The notes beneath the pieces were generated by a model. The model was given only the letters and a program-made list of their open reading frames with translations. It was not told the DNA's origin and searched no databases. 64,000 bases of DNA from Bacteroides sp. 51 (GTDB taxonomy: Bacteria > Bacteroidota > Bacteroidia > Bacteroidales > Bacteroidaceae): positions 4,048 to 68,047 of the forward strand of contig NZ_QVMI01000032.1 in the NCBI RefSeq assembly GCF_010500965.1. The letters are read 5' to 3'. The translations under genes and the position numbers were made by a program. Of the stretch, positions 43,872 to 51,900 are shown one piece after another (position 1 is the stretch's first letter; the number at the start of each line of letters is the position of its first letter).

Positions 43872-44927
43872 ATGTTTAGAGGCATATACATAAAATTGAT
43901 TAGTCCGGTTGTGTTTGTGGCATGTTGTATGTCGCTACTATCGTCATGCAGTGATAATGCCGACGGACCCGCAGACCCAAGGCTTGTAACCCTTAAAGTT
44001 ACATTACCCCAGGATGAGGTATATGATATGAATTCTCCGGCTTCAAGAACGGGCAGCCCTGTTGGTGGTATAGGCGATGAGTCTAAAATAGAATCGGTGA
44101 AGTTCTTTATTTATAATGCAGACAACTCGGATCAGTTCGAAGTATATGCTACAAGCGAAAACAATTCGATGTGGGATGATGCCACTAAAACACTTCGTAT
44201 CACAGTAGCTCAAGGGAATAAAAAGATTTATTGTATAGCCAACTGGGCAGACGACGCTGCCAAGGGAATGGCTGCCATCGCCGGTAATATGACGATTGCA
44301 AGTCTGACAAGTAAAACGCGTACGCATACGAATCTCGTTTTAAGTAATCCTCCGGTAATGGCGGGGTCGCTTTCTGTTAATATATTGGGTAGTGAAACAA
44401 CTCCCTTCGTCATTCCGTTAAGGCGCCAGATTGCGCGGGTGGAACTGGCATTCAAACTGTCTGATGTATTGAGCATTGATAATACGGCAGATATTAAGAT
44501 TACGGGGGTTAAGTTCCTGAAACTGCCTTCGGCTTCGTATGTTTTTCCTCAGTCGTCCATAGCTTGCCCTAGTGGAACAACGCTTTGGCCTCAAACTACT
44601 TTTACAGGTACAACATCGGCTAAATTAACCGGAACTAAGGTTGATTATGCTACGAAGTATTACATTCCGGAGAATGCTCCGGCTGCGGCAAACGCTACGA
44701 CTATGGTTATAGGTGCTACCTACAATGGAGTTCCGACGTATTATAGTATTGCGATAAATCCGCGTTATAGTACGAATTATCCGCATACGCCGGATTATGT
44801 CATTGAGCGTAACCACACCTATCAGTATACCATTACGATAGAGGGCCGGGGTGCTGATACTGCGCCGGCAACGCGTAGTGATGTATCGGATAGTACAAAC
44901 ATTACATACAAACTAGAGATTAAGTAA
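43872..44927 (+). CDS. Minor fimbrillin-like lipoprotein
   Basis: The 351-residue lipoprotein (Cys26 in LLSSCSDNADG) has two beta-sandwich domains with fimbrillin features: VTLKVTLPQDEVY, VKFFIYNADNSDQF, then PLRRQIARVELAFKLS and a last domain ending RNHTYQYTITIEGRG. An Arg lies in NSPASRTGS near residue 58, where precursor trimming could occur. It resembles the accessory FimC/D/E or Mfa3/4 subunits that form the tip complex. It is 10 bases upstream of the large tip-like gene, so the two are probably made together. Confidence 0.77.
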   Translation: MFRGIYIKLISPVVFVACCMSLLSSCSDNADGPADPRLVTLKVTLPQDEVYDMNSPASRTGSPVGGIGDESKIESVKFFIYNADNSDQFEVYATSENNSMWDDATKTLRITVAQGNKKIYCIANWADDAAKGMAAIAGNMTIASLTSKTRTHTNLVLSNPPVMAGSLSVNILGSETTPFVIPLRRQIARVELAFKLSDVLSIDNTADIKITGVKFLKLPSASYVFPQSSIACPSGTTLWPQTTFTGTTSAKLTGTKVDYATKYYIPENAPAAANATTMVIGATYNGVPTYYSIAINPRYSTNYPHTPDYVIERNHTYQYTITIEGRGADTAPATRSDVSDSTNITYKLEIK

Positions 44928-44937
44928 AAACTACGAT

Positions 44938-47900
44938 ATGAGACAATATGTAACAGGAAAAACCGGTTTGGCCAGGTTGTTGACTGTAGCGTTGACTACA
45001 TCCTTACTTACCGTATTATCGTGTTCGGATGAATTCGAAAAGACTGATGATACGCACAACCTGTCTATGGCCTTCTCGACGCGTGCGGGCGAAACGGCAG
45101 CCGAGCAGATACCGACAATGCGATTGTTCACTTTTCATGATGATTTCGGCGGAACTGACGATAAGAAGTTCTATAAAGAGATTCTGAATATGAAGCGTAC
45201 AACGGATAAGATTACTGCTCAGGTAGAGGCTGGTCATAAATGGAATATGGCTTTGGTGTCTACACCAAACGGTGGAACTATCATTGCACCTGAAGTAGGT
45301 AAGCATATATCCGAAATGCCGTTGTATAAATATGAACCAACCTATCCGGTGGGCGGCAAGAGTTCGGATGCGCATGAAATGTATCTGGATAATCAATTAA
45401 CTCCGACTATATCGGCAAACGCATTGGTCACTATGCCGGCTCAACTTAACCGTACGGTGGCAAAAGTGAATTTGATTATCAAGCAAACAACGCCCAACTT
45501 CAAGCTGTCGTCGGCTAAGCATAAGATAAAGCTGCATTACGTTCCGTCGACCATCAGTTATACCGGCGATTTGTTGCCAAGTGCAGCTAATCCCGATACA
45601 CTGTCCAAAGGCTTGGAAGCACCTGTTACATTGGAGGTTGCCAATAGTACGTCTTATAAAGGAACGGAAGTGATTTCGTTTATCATACCTGCTCACCGGG
45701 GAGATGCTTATACATCGGCTACTCCGACTGACCTTGTGGGGGTGAAGATGGGGGTTGAAGTGATCCTTGAACGTACCGGAGGCACAATGTTCGATAAACA
45801 AGAAGAGATCTCGATTGTAGCTCAGTGTAATAAAGTACTGGAAGTTGAGATTACTGTGAATGATGGTTTGGAGTTCAAAACAAGCGTTCTGAACTGGGAA
45901 GGTGTAGGCATGGAGTCGACCGTTGGTGCAGGATATCAAAACTGGCTATATGTGAAGAAGGATGCTACAGGTAATGGCTTGTCGTGGAGTGATCCGCTTC
46001 CTAATATTAATGCAGCGATAACGAAAGCCGGATTGTTGAAAACTGCCGGCAAAACGGTGAATGGTATCCTTGTGGCTGGTGGATCGAGCTTGGTGTACAG
46101 TGAAAGTCTGGACATACCTGCCAATATAAAGATATATGGTGGATGGAAAGGCGAAAAAGGAACAGAACTTGCTGCTAGCGATGCAGTTAGTGCAGTTTAT
46201 GCATCAGCAGGCCGGGATTTGTCGACCTATAAAACACGTCTTACTGTTGGTACGGGAAATGTCAAATTAACTAAAGAGAATACCGTCCTTGATGGATTTA
46301 TAGTAAGTGGTACCGGAAGTGCAAGCGATGCCCTGGTTGCTGTTTCACACTCTACTGCATGGCTTAATGCGGTTGAAATTGATCAGCAGACATCGTTGGC
46401 TGCAACTTATGCATTGTCCGTATCTAATGGAGTTGCTACCAATGTATTGGCTAGTCGTAATAATAAAGGTGTTGCGGTTACTGCTACAGGGAAACTGGTC
46501 AATGCAACTATTGCTAATAATACGGCTACAGCTTCTTCTGTATTCTCTGGAACGTTACTTAATAGTATTTACTGGGGTAATGCCGGTAGTGTTTCCACGG
46601 CGGGAACGGTTAATTACTGTGCTTTCCAGGGAGCTACTGCTCCTACCGGAACAAACTATCCGTTGAATGCCACAAATAATGCGTGGTTTACAAACGCTAC
46701 TATTTCTGTTCCGGGACCGCATTTTAATCAAACGACAAATGCTGCTGTGCCTTATTATTCTGTGAATACGTCGACTCCGAATCGTGCTCCCCAGCTGGCT
46801 CGTGGTGATCAGGCGTCTTTTGATAATGTTACGCCAGCTATGCTTGCTGTCAATAAACAGGATATCTATGGAAATCCACGTCACCATAACGGTACTGATA
46901 TTGGGTGTTATGAAAGTACAGGTACACAAAAGGGATTTGAGTTCCGTTGGAATATGACAGATATTTATATTTCTCCAAAAGTATTGATTGAAAGTGACCA
47001 CTTGGCTCTGCTGTTCGATAACTCGGAAGGTGCGTATGTACAGTGGGAAGCTACTGATTTCGTAATAATCAGCAGTCGTTATTCTGTTGTGGCAGGTACC
47101 ACTTCCGGTAGTGGAAATACAGTGAATCTGGGTTCTTTCAAATTGAAGTCAAGTGCTACGAAAAACTCGGGTAATGGAGATTTAAACTGTGGCTCGTTAG
47201 TCTTTAAATGCAAGAATATAGATAAGTCATATTTCCCTGATGTGCCGATGACGGTTTATCAATCTCCGGCTGAACCCGCGGTTTGGAATGAAGGATATGC
47301 AGGATCATTCCATAGGTGGAACGAAACTGAGCCAAGATACATCTTTGGTGAGCATCTTGCCGGTGAAGAGTGGACTGCTCGTATTATTAGTGGTCATGAC
47401 TGGATTAAGATTGATGGAAAACCACGGCCTGCCAATCCGAATAGTGATACGGAAGTTGAAGAAACTTTTGGAGGTGTGGTAACGGGCACCGGTAATGTTA
47501 TCTTCCGGATTGGAATGAAGAGCACCTTAGCCAGTGCTTCCAGCCAGCCTCGATATGGGCTGATCTCTATAACTAAGCGTATTAAGGACTATAATAATAA
47601 TACCTGGACTGCCAACAGGGGTTCTGCTTTGTTCTTCGTTCGTCAGGGTGAGGCTGCCGACTATTTGTATGGACCTGATGATGATAGGGCACTGGGTACC
47701 CGTACCGGTGCGGTTAAATTCTCGCCATACAATTTGACGGAGCCTAATGGTGGCTTTAATACCGCTGGAATATCTTTGGGTAAGAATGGAGGGCGCTTTG
47801 TCGATTATCCATCGAAAACCGGTTACTTCTTTAAGTGGAACAGCTTTATTGCTTACTATCCGGATAATTCTAAAACAGGAACTTCTATGGGCACTGGTTA

Positions 47901-48372
47901 TAAATCGGGCAATTGGGATGATGCCAATGAACCATGTCCTAGTGGATATTTTACACCTACCGATGAGCAGTTTGTACATAGCTATTTCCTTAACCGTTCG
48001 CCGGCAAACAGTGGTTCTGGTAGTGCTGTTGGTACAACCTTTGTGTGGGGACGCCTGGCCGATGGTTATTACGATAAATTAGCAACAATAGGTGTGCGGA
48101 CGGTAGGATCAGGTCCCGACCGGGCTACCGAAGGATTGTTGATGTATAATGATTATACCAATGCATCTGTATTCTTCCCAATGGCAGGTTACCGATCGAC
48201 TACGTCTTTCAGTGGCGATTATATTGAATGGACTCAAACAAGTTCGCCAAGAGCTACTAGCACTATGTGGCATACACATAGCTATGGAAGTGGAAATACC
48301 GGACATTTAGGTATGTCATGTACAGGAAGACAACGTTATGATGGATTGTCGGTACGTTGTGTGAAAAAATAG
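44938..48372 (+). CDS. Large fimbrial tip-like adhesin
   Basis: The 1,144-residue lipoprotein (Cys29 in VLSCSDEF) starts with a fimbrillin-type region to about 330, including an Arg in AFSTRAGET. From about 335 to 640 comes a parallel-beta-helix-like stretch (IPANIKIYGGWKGEKG, ATNVLASRNNKGVAVTATG). Ig-like regions follow to about 900. The last 200 residues match the FISUMP (Fibrobacter major paralogous) domain: EPCPSGYFTPTDEQF, FFPMAGYRST and the closing LSVRCVKK. That domain has a C-lectin-like fold and suits a ligand-binding tip. This gene ends the operon. Confidence 0.8.
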   Translation: MRQYVTGKTGLARLLTVALTTSLLTVLSCSDEFEKTDDTHNLSMAFSTRAGETAAEQIPTMRLFTFHDDFGGTDDKKFYKEILNMKRTTDKITAQVEAGHKWNMALVSTPNGGTIIAPEVGKHISEMPLYKYEPTYPVGGKSSDAHEMYLDNQLTPTISANALVTMPAQLNRTVAKVNLIIKQTTPNFKLSSAKHKIKLHYVPSTISYTGDLLPSAANPDTLSKGLEAPVTLEVANSTSYKGTEVISFIIPAHRGDAYTSATPTDLVGVKMGVEVILERTGGTMFDKQEEISIVAQCNKVLEVEITVNDGLEFKTSVLNWEGVGMESTVGAGYQNWLYVKKDATGNGLSWSDPLPNINAAITKAGLLKTAGKTVNGILVAGGSSLVYSESLDIPANIKIYGGWKGEKGTELAASDAVSAVYASAGRDLSTYKTRLTVGTGNVKLTKENTVLDGFIVSGTGSASDALVAVSHSTAWLNAVEIDQQTSLAATYALSVSNGVATNVLASRNNKGVAVTATGKLVNATIANNTATASSVFSGTLLNSIYWGNAGSVSTAGTVNYCAFQGATAPTGTNYPLNATNNAWFTNATISVPGPHFNQTTNAAVPYYSVNTSTPNRAPQLARGDQASFDNVTPAMLAVNKQDIYGNPRHHNGTDIGCYESTGTQKGFEFRWNMTDIYISPKVLIESDHLALLFDNSEGAYVQWEATDFVIISSRYSVVAGTTSGSGNTVNLGSFKLKSSATKNSGNGDLNCGSLVFKCKNIDKSYFPDVPMTVYQSPAEPAVWNEGYAGSFHRWNETEPRYIFGEHLAGEEWTARIISGHDWIKIDGKPRPANPNSDTEVEETFGGVVTGTGNVIFRIGMKSTLASASSQPRYGLISITKRIKDYNNNTWTANRGSALFFVRQGEAADYLYGPDDDRALGTRTGAVKFSPYNLTEPNGGFNTAGISLGKNGGRFVDYPSKTGYFFKWNSFIAYYPDNSKTGTSMGTGYKSGNWDDANEPCPSGYFTPTDEQFVHSYFLNRSPANSGSGSAVGTTFVWGRLADGYYDKLATIGVRTVGSGPDRATEGLLMYNDYTNASVFFPMAGYRSTTSFSGDYIEWTQTSSPRATSTMWHTHSYGSGNTGHLGMSCTGRQRYDGLSVRCVKK

Positions 48373-48391
48373 TTCATTTAAAGACATTCTC

Positions 48392-48422
48392 CTCCGGCGC
48401 TTTGTCCCTCTTTGCGCCGGAG
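48392..48422 (+). terminator. Stem-loop closing the fimbrial operon
   Basis: CTCCGGCGC (48392-48400) and GCGCCGGAG (48414-48422) form a perfect 9-bp stem, 20 bases after the operon's last stop. The T-run is missing, so it may be a processing or stabilising stem rather than an efficient terminator. Confidence 0.6.
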
Positions 48423-48423
48423 A

Positions 48424-48586
48424 GAATTAGACTCCACTATATATGAAACTTCTGCCATCTGATAAGGCAGATGGTTGTCGTGTTAGCATATGAAACATCC
48501 ATGATGTGATATCACGATGTTTCTAAAAAAGTTGTTTTGTTGCTCCCCGGGAGGGGTCAGGCGTGGCCTGTACCGGGGATTTTTTT
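48424..48586 (+). ncRNA. Non-coding RNA-like unit, copy 1
   Basis: This 163-nt unit shares long blocks with 48712-48865: TTAGACTCCACTATAT, GATGGTTGTCGTGTTAGCAT, AACATCCATGATGTGATAT and AGTTGTTTTGTTGCTCCCCG. It can fold CTGCC/GGCAG (48452-48456, 48466-48470) and a CATC/GATG stem. It ends in a terminator whose CCCCGG/CCGGGG stem (48545-48550, 48573-48578) carries an inner CAGGC/GCCTG stem and a T7 run. No ORF is conserved between copies. The RNA family is not recognised. Confidence 0.65.
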
Positions 48587-48711
48587 CGACAACACGGTAG
48601 GGAAGTTTGCATATGATGGGTCGGAGCCGTTAGTCATGAGAGGATATAAGTTATATAAAGATATTTATGGAAGGAACGTAAAAATGTTATTTGTTTTTTT
48701 AAGTCATCATT

Positions 48712-48865
48712 GAAATTAGACTCCACTATATGAAACTACTGCCTGTTATGGGCAGATGGTTGTCGTGTTAGCATAGTGAACATCCATGATGTGATATTAT
48801 TGATGTCTCCAAAGTTGTTTTGTTGCTCCCCGGGACACCGAGCGAGGTTCATCCCGGGGTTTTTT
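48712..48865 (+). ncRNA. Non-coding RNA-like unit, copy 2
   Basis: This is the second unit, 288 bases after the first. The CTGCC/GGCAG stem is kept (48739-48743, 48751-48755) while its loop differs. The terminator keeps the outer CCCCGGGA/TCCCGGGG stem (48828-48835, 48852-48859) and T-run but has a different inner part. Stems kept while loops change is what selection on RNA structure would give. No strong promoter is visible in the 125-bp spacer, so it may be processed from a longer transcript. Confidence 0.65.
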
Positions 48866-48917
48866 AAGAAATACATTTATATACAATATATAATAGAAAA
48901 AGGCTATTAAAATAGCT

Positions 48918-48955
48918 TAGTAAACATCCATGATGTGAATCACGATGTTTTCTAA
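48918..48955 (+). repeat. Fragment of the RNA-like unit, copy 3
   Basis: This fragment keeps only the central block: AACATCCATGATGTG, then a short AATCAC and CGATGTTT. That can fold as AAACATC/GATGTTT. The start and terminator parts are absent, so it looks like a decayed copy. Confidence 0.7.
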
Positions 48956-49183
48956 ATCTAAATTCCGTTCATATGGTTTTTTCGTCCCAAAAGTATCATT
49001 AGTTACACAGAGACGTTAAGTCGCTGATTATTAAGACGGTTTTCTGTACGATTGATGTGTAGAAGTGACAAGCTAATGTCATAAGTATCATTGTGACGCA
49101 CTTTCATCACTCCTGAAACCTATTCGATGAGATCTTATAAGACGGTTTATTTCGTTTAATCATCTACTTTATTGACTATAAAT

Positions 49184-49264
49184 ACACCCGGGTCTTTCAC
49201 CTCAGAACACCCGGGTCTTTTAGTGTGATACACCCGGGTGTTCCGAGGTGAAAGACCCGGGTGT
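49184..49264. repeat. 33-bp hairpin built from CACCCGGGTG words
   Basis: Arms 49184-49216 and 49232-49264 are inverted copies with one mismatch and a 15-nt loop. Each arm holds two ACCCGGGT palindromes, giving four in all. The surrounding gap (48956-49794) contains no gene that I can support, only this hairpin and the palindrome at 49474-49503. Confidence 0.85.
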
Positions 49265-49473
49265 TTTGGTGCTTATGAAACTTTATGATTGAAGTTCTTC
49301 TATAATAGGCAGTTACGAGAAGCGTTTTATCTTGAAACCAGCGCCTATGGCATTAAAGATATTCTGAATAACAACGCGGTGCTCAGCTTTTTGGGGCAAT
49401 CCGAAAGTCAGGTTGAATTAGTATAGTTTTATTAAAGTTCTGGCGTATTACAGGATGGGAAGGTATGGATTAT

Positions 49474-49503
49474 TGTAGGGGCGGTTCGCGAACCGCCCCT
49501 ACA
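49474..49503. repeat. GGGCGGTTCGCGAACCGCCC palindrome, locus 1
   Basis: A perfect 30-bp palindrome extends the 20-bp core by TGTAG and CTACA. Copies of the core also occur at 51106-51187 (two), 59430-59449 and 62425-62444. It is a dispersed intergenic repeat able to form a strong hairpin. Confidence 0.9.
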
Positions 49504-49794
49504 GTTAATCATTTACATCAAAACCCTACAAAAAGGAATCAAACCGTATGTAGGATAATCGTTCTACTATTATTAACAACCTGTTTTTCTGTTTGACCCC
49601 TATAATACCATCCGCGAAAATATAATAGCCAAACTCAATCGGTTTATTTTCACAAACCTCACTTGTATAGTAAAGGAAGAAAAGTTCTGTATCTTTGGAC
49701 ACCCTTCGGATATATGTGTGTATATCGGAAAACGCTCGGATGGGATGTATACCTATATGCTGGTGCGAAGTGATTTAACGTTCCAGTCCCATCT

Positions 49795-50841
49795 TTAATT
49801 TGTGAGTTCCCCTACCAACGGTTTCTCCATGAGTTGCCTCACCTTTTCCGGTGGAAAACCATGACCTAGTAGAAACATCAACTTTGTTACAGCAGCCTCC
49901 GTTGTGCAGTCATATCCGCAAACCACCCCGGCTTGCAGCAATTGGTAGCCGTTGCCGTAGCGTTCCATCTCCACACTGCCCGCACTACATTGGGTTACGT
50001 TGACGGTGATAATCCCTTTTTCGGTGGCTTCGCACAAATGGCGGATGAACCACTCCTTTCGCGGTGCATTGCCCGAACCATAGGTTTCGAGCACAACCGC
50101 CTTCAACCCTTCGATTCCGAAGACAGCTTTTACAATGTTCTCTTCAATGCCCGGGAAAATCTTCAATATAGCCACATGCGTATCCAACAGGTAATGAGGT
50201 TTCAGCACTGCATCTTTCTTGGGACGAAGATGAATGTTTTGGTTGTATTTTATATGTATGCCGGCAGTGGCCAGTACCGGACAGTTGAATGAGCGGAAAG
50301 CATTAAAGTTTTCGGCATTCATTTTCGTGGTGCGGTTACCTCGCATCAGGTGGTTCTCGAAGAAGATACATACTTCCGGAATCAACGGGTCGCCATGTTC
50401 ATCCCGGGCAGCGGCAATCTCAATGCTCGTCATCAGGTTTTCCTTTCCATCCGTGCGCAGCACACCGATAGGCAACTGCGAACCGGTCAGGATAACAGGC
50501 TTGTTCAGCCCTTCGAGCATAAAACTCAAAGCCGATGCGGTAAACGCCATCGTGTCGGTTCCATGCAGAATGACAAATCCATTGTAATTATCGTAATTGT
50601 TGCTGATGATTTTGACCAGGCTGCGCCATGCCTCCGGGTCCATGTCCGAAGAGTCGCGGGGCGGGTCGAACTGATAAGAGTCGATACGGAAGGCAAAACG
50701 GCGCAGTTCGGGTACGTACTTCTGTAGCTGCTCGAAATTAAAATTCTCGAGGGCTCCCGTTTCCGGATTCTCAATCATACCTATGGTTCCGCCTGTGTAT
50801 ATTAACAAAACGGAAGTTGCTCCTGGACTCATACCTAACAA
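49795..50841 (-). CDS. Type I L-asparaginase
   Basis: The 348-residue cytoplasmic enzyme hydrolyses asparagine to aspartate and ammonia. The first catalytic Thr is in LIYTGGTIGM (about residues 13-22) and the second in VILHGTDTMAFTASAL with the Asp of the triad. GSQLPIGVLRTDG is also conserved. The lack of a signal peptide and the length fit type I rather than secreted type II. The start could also be 50832, three codons later. It is divergent from the threonine operon and is a single-gene transcript. Confidence 0.93.
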   Translation of the reverse strand: MLGMSPGATSVLLIYTGGTIGMIENPETGALENFNFEQLQKYVPELRRFAFRIDSYQFDPPRDSSDMDPEAWRSLVKIISNNYDNYNGFVILHGTDTMAFTASALSFMLEGLNKPVILTGSQLPIGVLRTDGKENLMTSIEIAAARDEHGDPLIPEVCIFFENHLMRGNRTTKMNAENFNAFRSFNCPVLATAGIHIKYNQNIHLRPKKDAVLKPHYLLDTHVAILKIFPGIEENIVKAVFGIEGLKAVVLETYGSGNAPRKEWFIRHLCEATEKGIITVNVTQCSAGSVEMERYGNGYQLLQAGVVCGYDCTTEAAVTKLMFLLGHGFPPEKVRQLMEKPLVGELTN

Positions 50842-50859
50842 TTAAGTGATCTTCTACCG

Positions 50860-50894
50860 CAAAGATAATAATATATTCCATAATCGCTATCAAA
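50860..50894 (-). promoter_or_regulatory. Promoter of the asparaginase gene
   Basis: On the minus strand TTTG (50891-50894) and TATCTTTG (50860-50867) match both consensus words. The spacing is 23, slightly long. The -7 lies 19 bases upstream of the start codon. Confidence 0.6.
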
Positions 50895-50997
50895 ATGATA
50901 TTTAAACTGCTGTCTTTATTTGTCTTGAATGATTTCGTGTTGACAATCTGTCTTCCGCATAAAACCGGAAAGGCGTTAATTATATGCAAAAAAAATG

Positions 50998-51017
50998 TCT
51001 CAATTGATCAATTGAGA
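50998..51017. other. Perfect 20-bp palindrome, possible operator
   Basis: TCTCAATTGATCAATTGAGA is fully self-complementary. It lies about 150 bases upstream of the asparaginase start and has the look of a dimeric repressor site or short hairpin. No regulator gene is adjacent. Confidence 0.5.
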
Positions 51018-51105
51018 TAAGAACGCTGCACCAAGCTTATATATTTGCTTCATTGCATTACTATGTCGTGTTTTAGTGTATAATGGAGTGGGAATGAGTG
51101 ATTTA

Positions 51106-51187
51106 CTGTAGGGGCGGTTCGCGAACCGCCCAATGCCCAGAATACACAGGAAACCATTTTCGGGCGGTTCGCGAACCGCCCCTACAG
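51106..51187. repeat. Paired GGGCGGTTCGCGAACCGCCC palindromes, locus 2
   Basis: Two copies of the core (51106-51131 and 51162-51187) form perfect 26-bp inverted arms around a 30-nt loop. The pair therefore has both internal and overall dyad symmetry, as in a bipartite REP-type element. The DNA from 51188 to 51490 shows no gene, only a small AGGGATT/AATCCCT stem at 51266-51284. Confidence 0.9.
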
Positions 51188-51494
51188 CTAATCATTTACA
51201 CTCATAACTGGATGGAAATGAAGTAAAACTGTGTAGAAACCCTCATAACTAACATCAGTTAAATAAGGGATTTACCCAATCCCTGTTGAACTAAATAAAT
51301 TAATTCATTAGAAATTAACGTGAGTTCTATATAAGAGATAAAGTAAAAAGATGTATCTTACAGGCTTTCGGCCTTACAGATAGATTCAAATGATGGCTTT
51401 TCATATTGAAACTATTTATCCAGATAATGTAAAATAGAGTAAAATGGTGTAAAGTGGTATATGATTGCCTAAACGTTTTAGATAAAACCCTTTT

Positions 51495-51528
51495 ACGGCG
51501 GCTCATCCGAGGCCGCCGTTTCGTTTTA
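51495..51528 (+). terminator. Orphan terminator ahead of the threonine operon
   Basis: ACGGCGGC (51495-51502) pairs with GCCGCCGT (51512-51519), followed by TTCGTTTT. It looks like an intrinsic terminator on the plus strand, yet no gene precedes it on that strand within the gap. It may end a small RNA or insulate the thr promoter. Confidence 0.65.
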
Positions 51529-51627
51529 ATAGGCGTATAAAGAGTTTGTAAGTAGCGCCTTTTTTCTTAAATGCCTCTTTTTATCACAATTTCTTAAGAA
51601 AAAGTGATAGATTGCAGATTTTATTAT

Positions 51628-51635
51628 TATTTTTG
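51628..51635 (+). promoter_or_regulatory. -7 element of the threonine operon promoter
   Basis: TATTTTTG matches TAnnTTTG, 38 bases before the leader peptide start. The -33 word is not well conserved. Confidence 0.55.
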
Positions 51636-51672
51636 CAGCACTTATCAAAATAAAGAGAACGAAATAGAAACG

Positions 51673-51741
51673 ATGGTAGAATACTATTCACATATTGTAA
51701 CGACGACATCTATGTGTACAACCATGACCCCTTGGGGTTAA
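51673..51741 (+). CDS. thrL: Threonine operon leader peptide
   Basis: A 22-residue ORF reads MVEYYSHIVTTTSMCTTMTP then Trp-Gly-stop. Six of the codons are Thr, with Met, Ile and Cys among them, all fed by the aspartate/Thr pathway. It lies 160 bases upstream of thrA and just after the likely promoter. This is the design of an attenuation leader, where stalling at Thr codons reports charged tRNA-Thr. A CCCC/GGGG stem overlaps the stop codon. I do not see a textbook terminator with a T-run before thrA, so the mechanism is open. The symbol thrL is by analogy. Confidence 0.75.
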   Translation: MVEYYSHIVTTTSMCTTMTPWG

Positions 51742-51858
51742 GGATAGTATTGTGTTTCTACGTGAACCACGCTTATGGAAAGTAAGCAAAATCATTTCAA
51801 ATCAGAATTTAGAATCTAGTAGTTAGTAGTTAGGCGTTAAAGTTCCATATCGTTTGGT

Positions 51859-51890
51859 AACTTTCAACTTTCAACTTTCAACTTTCAACT
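51859..51890. repeat. AACTTTC heptamer microsatellite before thrA
   Basis: Four tandem copies of AACTTTC plus AACT end 10 bases before the thrA start. Related repeats in the opposite orientation follow thrA. Length changes here would alter spacing to the start codon. Confidence 0.85.
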
Positions 51891-51900
51891 CCAAAACAAT

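Noticed and set aside
34532-48372. Integrative element or prophage carrying the fimbrial genes
   Set aside because: The recombinase is of the small invertase size, its likely sites lie in inverted orientation close by, and no transfer, phage or plasmid genes accompany it.
48424-48865. Retron msr/msd or group II intron fragments
   Set aside because: The repeats are structured and tandem, but no reverse transcriptase is present in the window and the ends are ordinary intrinsic terminators.
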